A program made the translations under genes and the position numbers. The notes under the pieces were generated by a model, which saw nothing but the letters and a program-made list of their open reading frames with translations, searched no databases and had not been told where the DNA came from. Source: Spirogloea muscicola (taxonomy: Eukaryota; Streptophyta; Zygnematophyceae; Spirogloeales; Spirogloeaceae). From it: a stretch of DNA of 30,546 nt. The stretch covers positions 430,887 through 461,432 of the forward strand of contig WELB01000103.1 in assembly GCA_009602725.1 (NCBI GenBank). Direction: 5' to 3'. Below are positions 6,706 through 18,007 of this stretch, one piece after another; the stretch's first letter is position 1; each line of letters starts with the position of its first letter.

Positions 6706-9700
6706 TCAGACTCTCACAGAAACCTCAAAAATGCGAACAGAGTGGTCTGCTCCGGACGAGGCGAGCTTTATAGGATCTGCCTCTGGGCGTTCTTCCAAGG
6801 TCCTGGAGTCCCCATCTCTCTGCCAGCGCAGGCGAAGCACGGCAGCGACGTGACACATATGGACATCAAAGCTGGCCAGCCTCGTGCAATGCGTGATGGC
6901 TTGGACCTGATGGCCGCGTGCTCGGCTTGAGTCGGTCTGCGTATATGGTCCAGGTCTCGATGCCGTTGAGGTCGGGCCTTCTCTGTTCTGCTCGCCCACA
7001 ATCATCTTCCAAACTTCAATGGATCCCTCCTCCGTGCCGACAGCCAAGACAAGTGATCCGTCTGACAAACGGCTCGGACTCCACGCAGCAGCAGTCACAC
7101 TGCTGCGGAAGACAGGAGGTGTCATCAAGTGCCTGATGACAGGCGAGCCGTCTTCACTGGTTGCAATTACCCAGACCTTAACCTGCAATGGGAGCACAGA
7201 CACAAGTATCTGGTCATTAAGGCGTCAGCATCCCAGGTACTGCTCCGCTCGCCAAGCAACAGAGTTGCTCTCCTGGTTTTGGCGAACCACCGCGCCTTGT
7301 GTCTTGATGAAGCATGGGGTGCATCATAAGGTACTTCGAGCAACTTCCATGTTGAGCTGCCTGCATGCTGTTACTCACCAGCTTGTCCCTGGAGCCTGTG
7401 GCAAAGATGTAGCTGGATGGTGCCCATGACCCGGTCCATACTATCCGTTTGTGAGCGGCAACTTGATCAAGGAGTACGTATGGGCTATCGTCCATGTTCG
7501 CCTGTCCTGACAGCAGGAGTGGAAGAGACTGAGGCATTTCAGTCTGGTGACTGCCGATTTTACAGAGAGCCTCCATTGAATTCATTACTCACGGTTCTGC
7601 GGTTGCCTGCAAGCACCGGTGCCAACCTTGAGCTCCTATGGCAGATCATTGGGATGTCTTTACGAAGAAGAATGAGCGGCAGCTATTCACCTGGTTGCTC
7701 AATATCCCCCCTCTCGGTGGCGGCTTGGAATATAGACAACTGACGGTCCCTGGAAACACACAGAATGAAGCGGTCGTCCCAGGAGAACTCAATCTGTGTG
7801 ACTGTCAAGGTGTGTCCTGCCAGCTTGCCAACAACTCGCCAGGACTCCATCTCCCAGAGAAGAACATCGGCTTCTCGTGCAGATTGTGCCTGACACAACA
7901 ACCCACCGACCACTCAGGCTGTGGCGAGTGCACATCTACATTTGTGATTGCCACGATGGAGTGTGTGCTCTCCAATTTGTATCACACATACTTGCCTTGC
8001 AAGCTGTGGCGAGATATCTGCCGTGATGGTCAGCAGCCATGCAGAAGAGTTCATTCCCGTGGCCATACAGCTTGTGCGTCTCCGGCCACAATGTGTTCTG
8101 CGCCAGATGCTCCTCCAGCGGGGGCTCAGAGAGTGCTGAGGGGCGCGCATCAGGGATGTCTTTGGTGATATCTAGCTTTGCCTTGGCTGGTCGCAGGTCT
8201 GATGCCGCTTGAGAACCTGCAGACCATAGCAATCTCCACATACCCTGAGTATGTCCCAGAACTGAGAAATGCAGCAGCCTTCCTGTACATACAAGTACAG
8301 GCTTTGGCATGGCCCCACACAGGCGCTCACTTGCACGAGAAGCTAACACCCTGGACAAGTGAACTGCCGATCTTTCCTTCTCATTATCAGATGTAAGGGG
8401 TTGGGCTGCGCCATAAAACGGAATCCTGCTCTTGTCAGCAGCGCTTGTCTTCCGCAATGTATTACCAAGTAGGACAAGCTCACCAGCATAGATAGGCCTC
8501 TGCGAGAGGCCCAAAGCTGACATATTAGCACCGAGCACTTGGACTTCCTCCACAGCTTGACCGCCAGCTGTGGTGTGCCGCAAAGTGTTCAGGAACGCCA
8601 GGGGCGCCTCAAAGACTCGAGCCACCTTCTCCTCAGCCCCACTGACGTATGTGAAACTCCTGCTGCCACTTGTTTGTGCTGCACATTGTATTTTATGACC
8701 GTGTACCTGCATACAGGCAAGTGTCCTGATTGAAGCTTGCAGCTAGCTGGCTCATAGATGTGAGACGATGAAGGTCACACTTTTACGATTCTCAAAGAGA
8801 GCGTCGGGCGTCAATACGGACAAGCACCTGAGGGCGAGCAATCTCATGCCAAGATTGTTGGTCCACTGCATGACGGCCAGGAGGCCACTTCCAGCATGCC
8901 ACGATCCTGCTAGTCTGCATTGTGCACGTCATTGGCATTGATTTTGCCTGAACCACGAAGACCTCATCATGTGCACGCTATTAGAGCCAGCAACTACGCC
9001 GAGTAGTTCAAAGGCCAGGAGTATGTGCGCTGCTGGGAGGAGAGCCACAGTACTGGCCTACCTGATCATGACCGACTGACAACACGAAGCTGCCAGTCCG
9101 GTCCCAGCTCACATCCGACACCGGACCAGAATGTCCAGAGGGGACAAGCTGGGGAGTCCACTGCTCGCCAGAGTCTGGGGAGGCAGATTTCCTCCAGAGA
9201 TGCAGGGATCCTCCAAAACCGTGCGCAAGTATAGCATCCCCTTCAGGTGACCACACGCCCCCCCAAAATCCAAGAGCAGTGTGGCCAAACTCTCCCACAC
9301 TGACCTCGCATATCCATAGTCCTGTCTTTGGATCAGGCCGCCAGAGGAGCATGCTCCTGTCCATGGATGCGGACAAGAGGCATGTGGGCTGCCCTGCGCG
9401 GTCCCCTTCGTAAGGTTCCTGCTCAGTGGGTTCTTCCTCTGCACTCCCTGAGGGCTGCCACTGAACCGAGTGGACCCAGTCCTCATGGCCGACGAGCAGG
9501 GACTCCAGAGATGCTTGCCAGCTTACACCGTCAACAAGAAAAGTTGGCCCAGTTGAGTACGCCTCTAGCTCTACAAGTGGCTCTGCTCCAAACAGTGCAA
9601 TCTCTGCTGCCCCACCCTTTGCCTCTGGGCCATTCAGAGCACCCTTCTTTGGGCTCAGCTTCCAGACCCGCACGTTCTTGTCTTGTGATGCCGAAGCAAG

Positions 9701-11646
9701 ATATATGGCGACTTCGCGCCCTCCAGGTCCACCGTGACACAACGGTGAAAAGTCTAAAGAGCGCACCCAATCTTGATGTCCTCGGAGGTTGCACAGGATC
9801 TCGAACTGCAACAATCGCATATTTGAACACTTTGAGTCAACAGATGAGCCTTAAAGGTCGATTGTCCTTATGTACGTGCACCATCACAACTGAGCTGCTC
9901 AGTAGTTCATCTATGATGCACCCTTGAAGAGCTGCAGTGCACAAGCCCAGCAGACGCTTTTCATTGAACTTTTTGATGCTTTAGCAAGAAAATCCAATCA
10001 AGGTGGCCTGACAAGCAGAGAGCCTGCATAGACTAAGACGCAGGATCTCAATGGTGGCCCCTCACCTCAGCATGCTGGCCTCCGAGGTACAAATAGATGC
10101 TGTTGTCAACGCCTCCCACTGCCATGAAAATACGATTGCCTCCAAACGGGGAACTCAATGTCACCGCGCTCATTATTCGTGCACCTGTCTGGATCGTCTG
10201 CAGGCACTCGAGCTGCAGGCCTGCGCGGAGGAGATAGTAAGGGCCTTTTTGGCACTGTGCTTGTACTGTTCCAATGTGAGCACTGTCCTATGTGAGCAAG
10301 CAAAAGATCTAAAGTAGAGACCAAATCCTTGAGTACAGAGCAACTATGACAAGATGACGTCAAGTGGGGCTGCACACGCAGAAAAGACAAGTACCCTGTG
10401 GCTGCTGACATGAGCCACTCCAGAGTTTGGTGGTCATGTCGGATGCTGTTGTTGCAACCAGTGCAATGCCACCCGGCAGCAACTGGCCAGCCATGCAAGT
10501 GACGGCATCTTGATGTGCGTTGAGGAGACGCTGAAGCTGCTCCCACTGGAAGTGCTCTACGTACACCAAGAACTCCAAGACTATCAGGATGGCATATTTT
10601 GACAACAGACATGAAGACTGTCAGGTCGAGATTAGTAGGACAAAGAAGCCGAGAAGGTGGTATGGTTGCTGGCGTTCGACTACTTTCAAATGCGCAAGTC
10701 GCTGACAATCCTGCAATCACACTATGGTCATTGCACTCAAGAGATATACTACTGGTTGCAGAGGATGACTCACGAGGACCAGGGGTTCAGGTCACAGGGT
10801 TGCAGCCCTAGTTCACAAAGTAGAGCCAAGGAATGTAATCCTGGGCCCTAAACCCTAAAACCCTGAACCTCTAAGCCCCAAACCCTGACAACCTAGGACC
10901 TGGGAGGATACACCACTTGGGAAGACGGCGCACACATAGCTGTCGAAGTGTAGGCTCTGGAGCGATTCCGCCTAGGATGCGAGACCTGAAGAACCGGGAC
11001 TCACAGAGAAGAGGGCCATTGGGCAACAGTGTGGAGTCGAGGTCATGCCTTGCGACTGGTACTATCATAGCTCCAGAGAATGATGCTGCCGCTCGCATCC
11101 CCCGAAAGCAGCAGCTCACTGCTAGGTTTCTCGCATTCTGCCAAGACATCCACAGTCGACAATGCTCGAGGGCTTCGTCATCGTAAGTCGAAGCCTTCAA
11201 AGCAGACTGCACGGGGTCCCCGTCAGTGGCACAGTGAGAATTGAGACTTGACTCCAGCCGCAGACGCTCCGCGTCGCATGGGAGTCCAGTGGCGCGGGGT
11301 TTTGCGAGTCAGGCGCGAGAGCGTGAGCTGTCGGAACGTGCACCGCAAAACTAACATGTTGGACTCCTTCTCCAGGGTTTAGGGTTTGGGGTGTAGAGGT
11401 GGGGGTTCAGGGAGAAGGGTGCGGGCTGCAAGTACGTGGCGGGAGGCGGCGGTGGCGCGGCAGCCACTCGACGCAGTTGACGCGCGCCGCGTGGCCGCGC
11501 AGCGTCAGCAGCAGCCTCGCCGCCTGGGGGTCGTAGACGGCGACGGCATGGTGGGCGGCGAAGGCGGCGAGGCCGTGGGGCCCCCAGGCGAGCGCGCGCG
11601 GCGTGCGGTTGCAGCCGGCGCCCAGGAACGCCAGCGCCACGTCCAT
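6706..11646 (-). CDS. ELP2: Elongator complex subunit 2 (WD40 double beta-propeller)
   Basis: Exons (minus strand): 11646-11436, 11137 to ~11049, ~10545-10395, 10220-10066, 9805-9062, 8914-8828, 8706-8484, 8216-7996, 7889-7691, 7506-7379 and 7182-6706, about 894 residues (Arabidopsis ELP2 ~838). Phases agree at every join except the exon 2/3 boundary, which is uncertain. The ATG at 11646 gives MDVALAFLGAGCNRTPRALA, aligning with the plant N-terminus FIGAGCNR. Diagnostic blocks follow: LLLSGDASGSIILW, LRGHQDWVRSLDFS, LLVGHEDWVHSVQWQP, LLSASMDRSMLLWRPDPKTG, SWHEIARPQVHGHKIQ, YVSGAEEKVARVFEAPL, LGANMSALGLSQRPIY, HLAQNTLWPETHKLYGHGNE, HTLTVTQIEFSWDD, VAAHKRIVWTGSW and SSGADHSVRIFEVS. Elp2 scaffolds the Elp1-2-3 half of Elongator, which makes wobble-uridine cm5/mcm5 tRNA modifications and was first isolated with elongating RNA polymerase II. 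The gene is divergent from the IWR1-like gene. Confidence 0.95.
7890..7995 (-). other. GC-AG intron in ELP2
   Basis: The exon ends ..GCTTGCAAG (7996) and the intron starts GCAAGT, the consensus of GC-AG introns. It ends GTCAG at 7890. The join gives ATACK|AQSAREADVLLW, matching the plant SSCKAQSA segment in phase 0. The nearby GT (7993-7992 side) would shift the frame. The model is strong from sequence; transcripts would settle it. Confidence 0.75.
8217..8483 (-). other. Stop-free, in-frame 267-bp intron of ELP2
   Basis: Donor GTGAGC after ..RPIYA(G), acceptor CTGCAG before (G)SQAASDL; both are phase 1. The interval is 89 codons long with no stop in the ELP2 frame. Removing it leaves a linker of the length seen in Arabidopsis ELP2; retaining it would add 89 residues between the two propellers. 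Confidence 0.65.
10846..10888 (+). repeat. Interstitial telomere-like repeat, C-rich strand
   Basis: CCCTAAACCCTAAAACCCTG followed by degenerate units, within the intron between ELP2 exons 2 and 3. The unit is the plant/green-algal telomere heptamer (TTTAGGG on the other strand). Confidence 0.8.
11374..11410 (+). repeat. Interstitial telomere-like repeat, G-rich strand
   Basis: AGGGTTTAGGGTTTGGGG with degenerate continuation, in ELP2 intron 1 close to the exon 1 donor. It is inverted relative to the block at 10846, so ELP2 exon 2 lies between two inverted telomere-like tracts about 515 bp apart. Confidence 0.8.
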
Positions 11647-11835
11647 GGCCAGCCCCGACGGCCAGCCCCGGCGCGGGGGCCCCCAAGCCCCGCGGCAACG
11701 CAGGAAGCCTGGCGACTGCTGCTGCTGAGCAACGAGCGGCTGTGGAGTGAAGGGGCTTGGAGAGCGGCCCGCCACCCTGGGCCTGCCGCGGAGCCCCCCA
11801 CCCAGCCCAAAGGCCCACGGGGCCCCTATGCCGCC
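11647..11835. promoter_or_regulatory. Bidirectional promoter interval, ELP2 / IWR1-like
   Basis: Only 189 bp separate the ATG of ELP2 (11646, minus) from the ATG of the IWR1-like gene (11836, plus). Both starts are well placed by family similarity, so the two promoters must share this GC-rich segment. No TATA box is apparent. Discrete binding sites cannot be assigned from sequence alone. Confidence 0.65.
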
Positions 11836-14077
11836 ATGGCGGACGGCCCCGGCGCCAGGCCGCCGCTCCTGCGCGTCAAGCGCAAGCGCGGCCTCGCCCC
11901 CCGCGCCCAGATCTGTGAGCCCCCCGCTCCTCGGCGCTCTCGAGCTCCCGGCGCCGCCCCCGCCCTCACGTCTGCGCAGCAGCAGGCACAGGCCTCGCCC
12001 TCGTGCACCGCTGCCCGACGACCCGATGCGGTGAGCTGAACGGCCTGGGGTTTCGGGGCCACGCAGGTCTGGCCATGCCGCGGTCCAAGGCTGCCAAGGT
12101 GCACGGCCAGCCTTCGATGGCCCTCCCAGCCTGGCGAGACGAGAGCCGAGGTGAGCCGATGCCCAACACAGCCCAGGGGGGGCGTCACTGTCCCGGAATG
12201 CTCCTCTGTGCTCACCGAGGGCCGCTCGTTACGGCACGGCATGGCACGCGGTCTCTGCTGCGCAGGGGATCTACTGCCGCAGTCAGCTGCCAAGGCTGAG
12301 CACGCAGGCCCTCTCTTTCCGCAGAGGATGGCGTCGGGCCTGCATGGGGAGTCTGGAAGCGCGTGGTGATTGGCCAACAAGGAGCAGAGGCTGCTGACGC
12401 CCCTGAAGGCTGCTCAGGCACTCCCCAGGTCTGGTGAGCCATCACAGCCCTGCTGCCTGTCCTGAGCAGTGCTCGAGACCCGAGGGCAGAGCTGTCCAAA
12501 CTGTTGACCCTGCTTCGGTACCCCTGGTGTTGCAAGTGCCCACCTTCGTAGGCAAGGGTGCACTGACATCCTACTCACTCCTTCAGGCATGCCCCAGTCA
12601 TGCCCAACACTCATGCAGAGGGAGTCGTAGAGCCTTTCTCTGCCTGGGTTTCCAGAGCAGCCAGTGAGGTGGTGCTGCAGATTCATCGGAGAATTGGGTT
12701 GCATGTTAGCGGTCCTCAGTTTACACATGGTTTTGCCAGCCAATCCTGAGGAGTATGCCCCTGGACGAGTCAGGAACACGAGCACAGTCCCTGGACTTGG
12801 CCTTGGACAGTTTTCACCTTGTTGATGCAGAGATTGTCAGGACACACAGCTCGGCCAAGTCAGCAGGAGTACATGTCCCCAGCAAAGAACAGGAGTGAGT
12901 AGGTCATGTCCTGTCTCACCTGAGCCACATTGTAACCCTGCTGCGCTGAATTCCATTCGCTTCGTGCAAGTAGAACAGCTTCCTGACTCGTGGTGGCCAG
13001 GTCCCTCCAACTTCGCCTTGCTCCATCTGACCAGAAGCTTATCCCTCTGAAGAGGCCACTACAACTCATACAGCTTGCATACAAGTTGTGAAGGGGTCCA
13101 AGGAGTGTGACCTGTAGTCCTATCTCTGCCAAGTGGTTGGCAGGGAGACCATCTTAGAGACTGGTCATCTGTCCAGCCAATTCATGTCCCTCTTGCAAAA
13201 GCACCTCCCAGGAGCAGCGCGTGAACTGGAGGCATCGGAAGCGAATCCTTTATCAGGTACGGCATACAGTATTGACGGCTGAGCAAAGGAAGATGGCAGA
13301 CTGAGGTGTTATGGGTCGCTTGAAGATGTTGTTTCAGTACAAAGCGTGCAATAAGAGGTATTACATGGCAGACTGAGGGGTCATGGGTCGCTTGAAGATG
13401 TTGTTTCAGTACAGAGCGTGCAATAAGAGGTATTGCATGGCTCTTATAAGCTGGCGTGCTTAACGTGTTTCTTATTTTTGCTGTAGAAGACGGGTTCACA
13501 TATGACTACTACCAACCGGACGTGTCGCAACAAGTGCAGAACGAGCATGACTTGTTATTCCCTTTGTGAGCCTTACAACGATATCTTTTGTGTGAGAGTT
13601 GACTGGTTTCTTTTTCACTAGGACACAAGTTGCACGTGAATCTGTGATACCCGTGTAATGTCGACTCACAATATGAAGCTCCTGTGCAACATTGAGCTGA
13701 CCAGAGTGTGAAGCTTGGGCATTGTATCTTCGCTTGTCACTTGCAGTGCGTATTTGGTGGATGATGAAAGTGTCGACGATGAAGCAGGCTGGGCTCTCGA
13801 CGATGACAGCGAGGATTCGAATGGTAAGACCTCTGGTTGCATCTGCATCTGCTGGTTGCATCTGCATCTGCTCGCAGTGTCACTACATGTCCTTGCTGTA
13901 ACATTCGTGGGTAAGGGGACATACACCCATGCCGGCTGCTCGTTATTTCCCAATTATTCAAGAGTCCAGTTCCTTTGAGTCATAATGGGCTTATTGGTTG
14001 GCTATCCAGACGAAAGTCATGCGAGGAATGACTATGCGGACTACTCAGAGGATGATTTGAGCAGCGAAGGGCCTTAG
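11836..14077 (+). CDS. IWR1 / SLC7A6OS-like RNA polymerase II nuclear-import factor
   Basis: Placed exons: 11836-11914, 11992-12030, 12067-12150, 12325-12428, 12740-12894, 13487-13565, 13747-13823 and 14010-14077 (TAG). The join through 12895-13486 is unresolved; an exon near 13202-13256 is likely. The N-terminus LLRVKRKRG is the hallmark start of Iwr1/SLC7A6OS. The middle has DSFHLVDAEIVRT, matching the FRLVDTV block. The C-terminus has EDGFTYDYYQPDV, LLFPFAYLVDDES, DDDSEDSN and DESHARNDYADYSEDD, which correspond in order to the acidic Iwr1 domain (..YVYDYY.., DSEDSN, NDYP). Iwr1 binds assembled RNA polymerase II in the cytoplasm and carries it into the nucleus with importin alpha; the plant homologue is RDM4/DMS4. 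Length near 260 residues is short but within the family range. TGTAA motifs at 14245 and 14317 could be poly(A) signals. Confidence 0.85.
13293..13436 (+). repeat. Two-copy 72-bp tandem duplication in an IWR1 intron
   Basis: Units 13293-13364 and 13365-13436 differ at four positions. Each contains TTTCAG, then a 20-nt stretch (TACAAAGCGTGCAATAAGAG or TACAGAGCGTGCAATAAGAG), then GTATT, so each looks like a miniature exon with acceptor and donor (13338-13357 and 13410-13429). Whether they are ever spliced in is open; see findings. Confidence 0.85.
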
Positions 14078-17000
14078 TGTACTTTTGGTGTATTCTTAGC
14101 AGCTAGCCACACAATCGCCACCACTTTGAGTGGTGTCACCATGGGGCCCGCGTTTAGCAACTGGGTTGCCCAAGAGACAGTCTTTGAAATCAGGTTTCTG
14201 CTTGAAGTTGCTCTTCAAGGCTTGCTGCCACAGTGGCGCAGTTCTGTAACTCAAGTGCCGGTGCTGAGACAATCCGATGTTAATTGCAGGTCGAATTCCA
14301 TGATATCTAAATTTCTGTAAAGATCTGTTCATCAGTTATAGGAATTACATTGGTAGGAATGTATGCAGATACATCTCCAGCTTGAGTTTCAATCAATGGC
14401 AATGCAGAAATTTAGCAGCTCGCTCCAATAATCGAGTTGCAAATAGACCACATCTCCTGGCAAAGCTTCCCAACCTGGAGGTCAACACTAGATTGACATC
14501 TGACGATATACTACAGATTTTCACTCGAGTCATCGGATATCATGAAATCATGCATACTGTTGTCTTAAAGTACTCTACATAGCACAACCTGAATAATATG
14601 CCAAGAAAGTCCTGATCAATGAGGTGACATGGGTGCCTAGAATGCCAGGGACTTGCAAATGTCCGGCCGGTGTTGCCCACTTGCAGATTGCAAGTTGTGT
14701 GCCCGTACCATGCCCTTCATGCCTATGCTGCCCACGCTTGCATGTCGCCGCAATTGACAACATGCCTCCCTGCTGACGTGGCATTTACTTGCCTGCATGC
14801 TTGCAAGACTGTACGTCGCGGCACTGCCAATTTGCGGCACTCGCGCCACTCGCGGCAAAGCTTCGCGACCTGGAATATCTTCTGCTCCCGCGTGCTTCTC
14901 AACAGGACAGAAGCAGGTATGTCCTCTGCAATCCTGACACCCAGCTTCAAGTGGTCCAAGAATATCAAGCTGTATAGGAATACTACCCTTCCTCACCTTG
15001 CGACAATGACAAGCATCAAGGCAAGCGACTGTAAGCATGTTTGGCAAGGAGACGCATAGCCAGGCAAGAGAACAAGGTGGAAATCGGCCCCAGGCCACCT
15101 ACTTAAGAACGTCGCACCAAGTGCAAGCAAATGCTGGTCAGTGGTGCTCTAATAAATGTCACATGATCAGAATGTCGATGCCCTGGGCTTGACAGCTCGG
15201 AGAGGCTAGTCGCCTCACCAGATGCATGAGAAAAACTGCAACCAAAGTCATATTGCGCGATGGCAACACATGCGCAACTCAAATTCATGGCGTGGGTCCG
15301 TGGATAATAGACATAGGGATGAGTCATGAGTGGTATCCGGTTGGGGGAGGCCAGGGAATGCATTTAAATTTTACGGAGGATATTGTTCCACAAGTCCAGG
15401 GGACATTTTACTGAAGCGGCGGCGGCGGCGGCGTCAATGGCGGCAGTGGCCACAAGGAATCATGCCGTGAGGCCGGGGATGCATCCAATATAATGAGGCT
15501 CGTGATGCAAAATCACAGGGTCGAGGAAGGTATGTAAGGAAGTGTGTCACCGTGCAAGGGGGTAAGAAACACGCCTCGACCAATACCTCCGGCCCAATTG
15601 GATTTTCATTTCTATTTGGAAGAGCTGCAAGAAGAAAGTATACTTTGCCTCACAAGGAAGAAGAGCGGTGCATTATCTGCCCCGTTCGACTTGGTTGGCT
15701 TGCTACCTATTGGCCTCAGTCAGCCTCTTTGACGCCTTGACATCACCACGAATGGGGTTGACTAAGCGCGTCTTTGGCAGCCGTTATTGTGCCTTGGTTT
15801 TGTGGTCCGTCTTCCTTACAGTAGACATATAGCAGCTTGCTTCCTTAATGAGGACGGGCATGCAGCCATGGGGAATAAGAGGCCGCAATGCACGTATTAG
15901 GATTTGATTTACGGGAAACCTGAATGACTGTGACACTGCAATCGTTTTAGTAAGTTGCACCTCAACTTCCCCTGCCAGCAGCCCAGTCCTGAACGATTTG
16001 ACCGATGTATCCCAAAGGAATTGACAAATCTTTGCCGGATGCTCAAGTACCTGCTCAAGCACAAAATGTCAGTGTGACTGACAACTGCTACGCGCATGTC
16101 AAGGTCCTCCAAGTCGTATCTACCTTCAGATCCGGATGACCCTGTGCACGCACCAGTCTATGACAGGAAAGACTAGGGTCAGATTCCCTTCGCGTCCACG
16201 AAGCCAAGGTCATCTCTGATACTGATAATGTCGACCTTTTCAACCTGGACCTGTTCACCCAAGCAGGCATATGCCAGAGGGCTCTCTGATTGGTAGGGGT
16301 GAAGAAGCAGGTATTTGAGGGTAGATGACCGGAGTGGCTGCACGATGCCCTTGATGTAGACAAGAACGAAGTGATCAAGAAGGACAACTGATCTAGCCAT
16401 TCAGGAATGTAGGCTGAAATGAAGTCCAGCGGTCCGAGGAACTATGTTGCAGTAGAGCTACTGGGAAGCAAACCCGTCTTGCCCCAGGGTTTCAACTGCA
16501 CATTACTCCAGATTGCTGCAGGGGCCATGCATGCCCCATTTTTGAGGATGAAGCCTGGGCACATGCCTACTCACTGGTGAGGAATGCTGTGCTTCCTCGT
16601 TGACCTTCATTGGTTGGCCTGTATCCACAAGACATTTCCTCCCACAGGGAGCCAGCAAGGAGGATGGAGCAGGACAAGTGGACTAGCGATCATCGGCTTC
16701 GATGCAGACCAATGTATGTATTGGAAGACACGCACTTCAAGTATGTGACGTTATGTCGCCGCCTTTGAGTCACGACGAATATCTTTGCTTGGACCACCAT
16801 CTGGCTTACGTGTATATCTCACGGTGGCCATGCCAACACGGCTAGGTCTTCTCTTGGCTCAAAATCCTGCTGGTTAATAGATCTGCAACATGCCACGCTC
16901 GCAGCCCATCCCTCTATTAGGAGGGGCAGGCAGAGCGTGCATCAGCACGAGCGAGGACGAAGCCTTAGCTTGTGGTGATAAGTCCTCGCTTCTATCTCTG

Positions 17001-17668
17001 ACTTCGATGGCCATGCCTTACTTGCTGCTTCACATTTATGACCAAGCCGAAGGCTTCCTCCGGAGACCGCACCATGAGTACAGGCTCCCATCAACGCATC
17101 GTAGCTGTAGCGCCTCATACGTTTTGCTTGTCTGGAGCTGCTGGCCTTCAGAGCTCCAAAGATTGCTGGCTCTTCCTTACCACTGTACATGCTGAGGAGA
17201 AGTATCCCCTGTTTAGCATGATTGCAATGCTGTGAGACCACTGCTTTTGTCTCGTTCTCTATAAAACAGATGCTATACTAAAAGGATGATGTCTTCACTT
17301 GCCTGCTGCTGAACATCAGAGTAAGAGGGAGCAGGCACAAACGCAAGTACCTCAGCTCCATCATTGCCAGCTGGTGAAGCGACTTTTGGAAAACCAGCAG
17401 CGAGCAGTGGAATGTCCAGTATCAAATATGAAAAATTGACCTTCTGAAGCCAATGGAGTCACTGGTAAGGCTGCCTCTTGAGGGCCTAAGCCTGATCTGG
17501 AAAATCGAGTCACTGATGCGGAGGAGAAGGAGCAATCACCTTCATGTGTCAACATTCTCCAATGCCACACTCACAGGACCTGCAAGAGAGCTGAGCGAAT
17601 GCCTCAAGCGGCGACAGCACTCCCTGCCTTCAAGGCCCAGCAAGCCCAATAGGATCAGTCGACAGCGT
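14078..17668. other. 3.6 kb with no recognised gene
   Basis: Less GC-rich than the flanking genes. No family was recognised. Stretches that could be exons of an unknown gene are: a Kozak-like ATG at 15436 after a CGG run, with donor GTGAGG; plus-strand 16432-16570, ending FEDEAWAHAYSL before a GTGAGG donor; a minus-strand 73-codon frame at 16400-16179; minus-strand 16065-15900; and plus-strand 17343-17455 (SAPSLPAGEATFGKPA..). They do not join into one model I can defend, and open frames overlap on both strands. No retroelement tails were seen here. Confidence 0.5.
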
Positions 17669-18007
17669 CTATGGTGACAACGTCCGCTCCCCCCCTTGGC
17701 GTGATGGTAACAGGTCGAATCTGCCTTGTGTAAGGCCGTCGGCCCTGATCTGGGTGGTCATCACCGATGAGTTTTCTACTGCCACACTTTCTCCTGCCTC
17801 CAGAAAAATGCCAAACATCGTATCTTGGAGGAGGTCGTGAGCTGCCGTCCGCTCCCCTCCATGCGCATGTCGACAATTGTGTGCGGTCGAATCCGCCTCT
17901 CGTCCAACACACTCGCACTGCAGCACCCTCAGGAGACAGGGCGGGGGTAGGACAAGGAGCTGGTCGACTGCCGTGCGAAAGGCTTCATCAAAGAAGTGCT
18001 CGCCCAT
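17669..18007 (-). pseudogene. LINE-like zinc-finger/endonuclease fragment, decayed
   Basis: Minus strand: LPPPCLLRVLQCECVGREAD, then HGGERTAAHDLLQDTMFGIF, LEAGESVAVENSSVM, ADGLTQGRFDLL and a stop. It is homologous to residues ~54-150 of the 1684-2562 copy. The Cys/His cluster is broken (the H-x3-C half reads HNCRHAH) and the RVD-x14-D motif is lost to a frameshift. Its upstream side abuts an inverted tail hairpin (18017-18036), again at the tail of another copy. Confidence 0.65.

Noticed and set aside
7593-7606. A 14-nt stretch in ELP2 with AG before and GTGAGT after, resembling a microexon
   Set aside because: Joining 7691 directly to 7506 keeps phase and homology; including these 14 nt shifts the following exon out of frame.
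10846-11391. A chromosome end or telomere
   Set aside because: Only a few degenerate units, inverted to each other, inside introns of a continuous gene.
14637-15098. 153-codon minus-strand frame as a gene
   Set aside because: Lies in a stretch of repeated GCATG/TTGC words, Cys/His-rich by composition, no start context or splice support and no family resemblance.
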